Assembly (NCBI GenBank): GCA_030762935.1
Contig: CM060882.1
Span: forward strand, 21,891,001 to 21,955,000
Direction: 5' to 3'
Length of the DNA: 64,000 nucleotides
From: Hymenopus coronatus
Taxonomy: Eukaryota; Arthropoda; Insecta; Mantodea; Hymenopodidae
Made by a program: the position numbers and the translations under genes. Under the pieces are notes generated by a model, which worked only from the letters and a program-made list of their open reading frames with translations, was not told where the DNA came from and made no database searches. Below, piece by piece: positions 59,980 to 64,000 of this stretch; positions within the stretch are counted from its first letter, which is position 1, and each line of letters opens with the position of its first letter.

Positions 59980-60073
59980 CTAGAAATGGAAAAAAATCAA
60001 TCAATTACTACATTTCTTATTAAATTACACAAAATTGAAAATGATACAGTTATAAGTTCTAGCAAGGGTTTCT

Positions 60074-60200
60074 GTGGGGAGATGATGCAGTTGATTAAAT
60101 GTAGGCTTTTGCATTTAAGATTGTAGGTTCAATCTTGGCCCAAAATAAAAGCATTTAAGTGTCCACTTACAATGCAAATAGTTGCATAATTCATTTTTTT
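60074..60200 (+). mobile_element. Possible tRNA-derived SINE, family F
   Basis: ATGCAGTTGATTAAATG-type A-box region and TTGTAGGTTCAATCTTGGC as B box, spaced about 35 bases. Single copy, so the call is tentative. Confidence 0.4.
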
Positions 60201-60293
60201 TGGTGCAATAAATTCTGCTTTAATACAGAAAAGAGTACATATCTACTACTAATAAAGATATGCAGTAAACACTAAAAAGATATTCATCCTACA

Positions 60294-60732
60294 AAACAAA
60301 TCAGCCAATCACATATTCGTAGAATTAGTTAACTCTACCAAATATGGAATAAAAAGTACATTACATAGCGTCACCAAAATATACAACAGCCTCCCATTTA
60401 ACATCAAAGAATTGTATAAATTATCCCAATTTAAAAGGAAAATCTTCAAATGCCTACTTGAGTAATACTGTAATTCCTTAAAATTTGACAACAAAAAATC
60501 CTAATGGTGTTTGTTGAAATATTGCATTAAATTTAATCACACACCGACACAAAATGGGTTAAAAAATTATATATATATACACACACATATAATTTAAACT
60601 TATATACTTCTTATGTGTGTTTATTTTATTCTGTGTATTTTGCTTACCGCCTCGCTAAAGGGCAGTCCCTACCTAGAGCAATATGCTCTTTGGGACATTC
60701 TATGTAAAGTAAATAAAAAAAAAAAAAAAAAT
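60294..60732 (+). mobile_element. LINE 3' end, copy 2
   Basis: The frame reads KIYNSLPFNIKELYKLSQFK then RKIFKCLLE and stop. The 3' UTR has GAGCAATATGCTCTTTGGGA (a small hairpin) and an A15 tail. Matches 7020-7438. Confidence 0.75.
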
Positions 60733-63700
60733 AAAAATAACAACCCGATCTGCTGCTACAAACTAAATTCATGTTTGTTGCTCAACTATTACAAATTTCA
60801 ATTTAATATTTAATTTGTATTATAATTAAAAATATACTGAAGATATTTGTATGAAATCTTGCATAGTAATGAATATTACTTATTCCAAAGTGCATTGTTG
60901 ATATAATTCAACATTAGGTTAATCACATTATTCATGAGAGAAGACTTAGAATAAATAGAACTTTTCTTGGTCTTAGAACTGGTGCAATTTTCCCTACAGA
61001 AGGTATAACTATAGTATGCCAGAGGTAGAAAAAGATACAAGATGATGTACAGTTTAAGATAAATAGTTCATACACACAGGTGAAGCAGAAATAGAGAAGG
61101 CATATTTTATGTGAATAACCTGACCCTGGGCATAAAACCATGACTGAATGTAGCTAGTACTACTAGTCCCATCTCATGTTACTGATGGTGAATGCTCGCA
61201 CTAGCTGTTACATCATACACTGGACAGGTGCTGGGGAAAACCAGTGTGCATTAAACAAATGTTCAAGTACATTGGTGTGTTAAAGGAACATGTTCACCCA
61301 TTGTGTATGGCGCCCTATTACAGAAGTGCTGTCATTTCAGTAGGTGAGTAATAACAAATCCAATAACTATTGTCTAGTGTTAATGAAGTAAATGGAATGT
61401 CAACATAAATGCCCTTTTATAGCATGTGATGGACTGTGCCATGCACTCCACCTGCATAACTCCCTGCGACCCCTTGGTGGTCTACATTCATTAGACAAAT
61501 GCAACACCAGCGACAATGCTGTCAGCAGTAATCTGAACTAGAAAGGGCTTTATTTAATGTAAAGCAAACTTAATGTTGATAAAACCAAACAATATGATGC
61601 TGATGATAAAATATGTTTGTGATAAAAACACAGTAAATGTTATAGACTGTATTCAACCATTTTCACAGTCACTGAAGAACATAAGAGGAGGAGTCACCAA
61701 GCTGCTTGGGCACTGCAATGAGTAAACAAGTAATATCGGTTAGAGGTGGCTTCTGACAGCAGTGGTAAATCTCTTGTTCCTTGTACAATAAGTCATATTC
61801 CAGTTTATAAAGTCCAGAACAGAAAGCAATCAAACACACAGGCTATTGACTCCTAAGTTTATGCCTACCTGGGAGGAATCTGTCTTATTTATAGAAAGTG
61901 GTCGAATGAGAAAAGTGCTATTTAAGTGACAGAAAGATAAAGTGCTTAGTTTGCAGAAAAAATATACCCCCATAAAATTAATATCACAGCATTATTATGC
62001 AACCCCTGAAAATTATGGTTGTGAGAAATTTCCTTGTGATTAACACTTGTGGGGTCTGCTGGCATGCACTCGTCAGGTTTCTAACAAATCACAATGTAAA
62101 AATGCGTAACCATTAGATGGATCATGTCATCAGCTTGCAACACCTACGGGTCCAGTGGAGATTTATGCATGCATTCTCAAGCATGACTGATCTGATTGTT
62201 TGATTTCATTCTGTGAAAGTTCAGTTGAGTTATACTCAGTGATTCTGTAAGAATTTATATTTATAAACATTACTACCTTTTATATATCACGGACATTACT
62301 CATGTTCTCACCCACAAGTGACCCTGTGATTTGAAAATGTCTTACAGCCCTGATACACGAGTTGAGATTACATTAGCCGAAATAATAACAATTTTAGGTT
62401 TAGAGAAGTACAGGACCCAATGTTGAAAGGAATAGATGAGGTAATTAGAGAGAAACGGGGAAAAATAGCTCAACATACGGGAGGTGTGCATGGAAAGAAG
62501 AAGGTATTTTAAAGGAAGCAGTGGAGCATGTGGCACTGCAGGTGGACAGTGAGTAAATATGGCAACAGCAGTGTCAGCAAAAATGTTAATCACAAGGCAA
62601 TTTCTTGCCAATTATAGTATATGTTAGTCACCATCAAGGAGGAGGTATCCATGAAAGGTGGATTACATATTTCAAGCACAAGATGTTGCATACCACCACT
62701 GCAAAGTTGCTCACTTTGGTTTACTCAAACAGCAACCAATTGGCAAAGTCTGAAGCTTTGTAAGAATGCTTTTGATATAGACCAGCAAGAGGTGGAACAA
62801 GTTTTAAAACGTAGAACCATCAATGTTTTGTATGGGGAGACCATTTCAAGACACAAACACATGCACACACTAGACACTGCATCTGTTGTTGGTATACTCA
62901 TGTAGGGTTGCCAACATGATGACAAATACTGCTGGTGGTGGTGCTGCCAACATGTTATGCCCTAATCCGTAACCATAGTCCAATGTTGAGGACCCTAAGC
63001 CACAAAGCACAGTAAAGTGAACTGTGAAGCGCAAACCCCAATGAATCATTGCATAGCTTAGGGATTCATGAACTTATGACCTCCAATGAACAAGAATTGA
63101 GGGAAAATAAAAGAAAATCATGGTGGGGAGCCGTTAAGTTGATATGCATCACATATCAGCTTCTGACTGTTATTCTCTCAAATCAGGTATCAAGGTGTAA
63201 CCAGGTAAATTTGTGAACTTCATTTCTCTATTTCAAATCATACATTGTTAGATTTTATCATATTCAAGATTACCAAAAATAAAAAAAATGCCACCACAGA
63301 ATTGTACTTATTATCACTAATAAATTAACCCAACAAAGGAATAATAATAAGTAGTAGTAGTTTATGCTGCCAATTTTAATTGATTTGATTCCCTAATTAA
63401 GGTTGCCTCAAACTGGCACATGTGCATCACCAGCAACATAAGATGTTTTTCTTGCATGCAATTGTCATTTTTGCTACAAAGAAAATGCAGTGTCTTCTAC
63501 TTGGGCAGGCAGGTTAAAGGCTTTCAAACTGTCAACATCTAATCCTGGAATTCTACTAGAACATTTACACAGGTAGGAAACTCCCTATTATGTATGGCTC
63601 TTTGGGCAAGTTTCATATCTTTAGAAAATTAAGTTTAACATTACACATTTTAAAACATAGCAAATTTAGAAATATATAAACTGTGTTAAGGAAATGAACA

Positions 63701-64000
63701 GACTACTAAATATGGAACTGAAGAAGTCTTAGGATCTGGGCCTAATTAAATGACAATGATGAAAAATATCATACTTATACCAATTTAGATCTGTAACTTT
63801 ATGACCACATCCAATTCAGGAGCATAGCCAGAAAAAATAAAAGGGGGAGGGGTAACATACAGAGATCCACTTCTGATAATATTAATGATTTAGACTTGTT
63901 CTTTATTGTCCTAAATTAATGCATGTTGAGAATTCGCTATTGAAATGACGGGTGTTTTGAAATGCTCATCTTCTCTTACATATTGTATGATGGAAAATAA
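60733..64000. other. Upstream of the first pins exon found, unassigned
   Basis: I searched for a short minus-strand exon with ATG and a donor in phase with SSGDGGN, and cannot support any. There is no obvious promoter, CpG-rich block or known repeat. Open stretches at 62342-62611 and 62621-62905 have no family features. Confidence 0.35.

Noticed and set aside
61320..61560. Promoter or CpG island for pins
   Set aside because: Slightly higher GC but no CpG clustering, initiator or downstream exon that fits.

Overview
This is a window of a nuclear genome, almost certainly from an insect and probably a hemimetabolous one such as a cockroach, termite, stick insect or orthopteran (inference). The DNA is AT-rich. 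The only host gene I can assemble with confidence is split into small exons with GT/AG borders, and its very large introns are packed with insect-type mobile DNA: mariner, PIF/Harbinger, Penelope-like elements, truncated non-LTR retrotransposons and tRNA-derived SINEs.

The host gene lies on the minus strand and is the orthologue of Drosophila partner of inscuteable (pins, also rapsynoid) and vertebrate GPSM2/LGN. Twelve coding exons, between 59979 and the stop codon at 6675, join in phase into 676 codons plus a stop. They encode TPR repeats (59979 to 37913), a linker with an Aurora-type serine motif (33953 to 26854) and four GoLoco motifs (15121 to 6675). The first few N-terminal codons are probably in an exon upstream that I did not find. 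The TPRs of this family bind Inscuteable or Mud/NuMA and the GoLoco motifs bind G-alpha-i-GDP, so the product should orient mitotic spindles at the cell cortex. A second, unidentified minus-strand terminal exon with an open frame of about 103 residues lies at 54257-54570, inside a pins intron.

Layout from left to right. 1-6674: 3' flank, with mariner and Tc1-like relics, a PIF/Harbinger element with a TTA duplication, and a Penelope relic. 6675-15121: the GoLoco exons, with LINE 3' ends and a Tc1-like element with TIRs between them. 15122-26853: a large intron with SINEs, two TA-flanked non-autonomous elements carrying internal tandem repeats, and a mariner with a complete 349-codon transposase and matching TIRs. 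26854-38010: linker and last TPR exon, with a Penelope copy that has an intact GIY-YIG frame, a second mariner and a LINE relic. 38011-53943: TPR exons, with many Penelope copies. 53944-64000: first TPR exons, two decayed mariners, a LINE tail, and unassigned upstream DNA.

The most interesting layer is RNA-level. The Penelope-like copies carry hammerhead-ribozyme-like cores at their ends, usually as inverted pairs. The clearest is a palindrome with about 90-base arms at 47472-47658 that holds two back-to-back cores. All candidates share one extra base after the CUGANGA box and a self-complementary helix III (AGCT, ACGT, ACATGT or ACTAGT). A second theme is an unclassified repeat of about 0.8-0.95 kb ending in a near-perfect hairpin, present in well over a dozen whole or partial copies.
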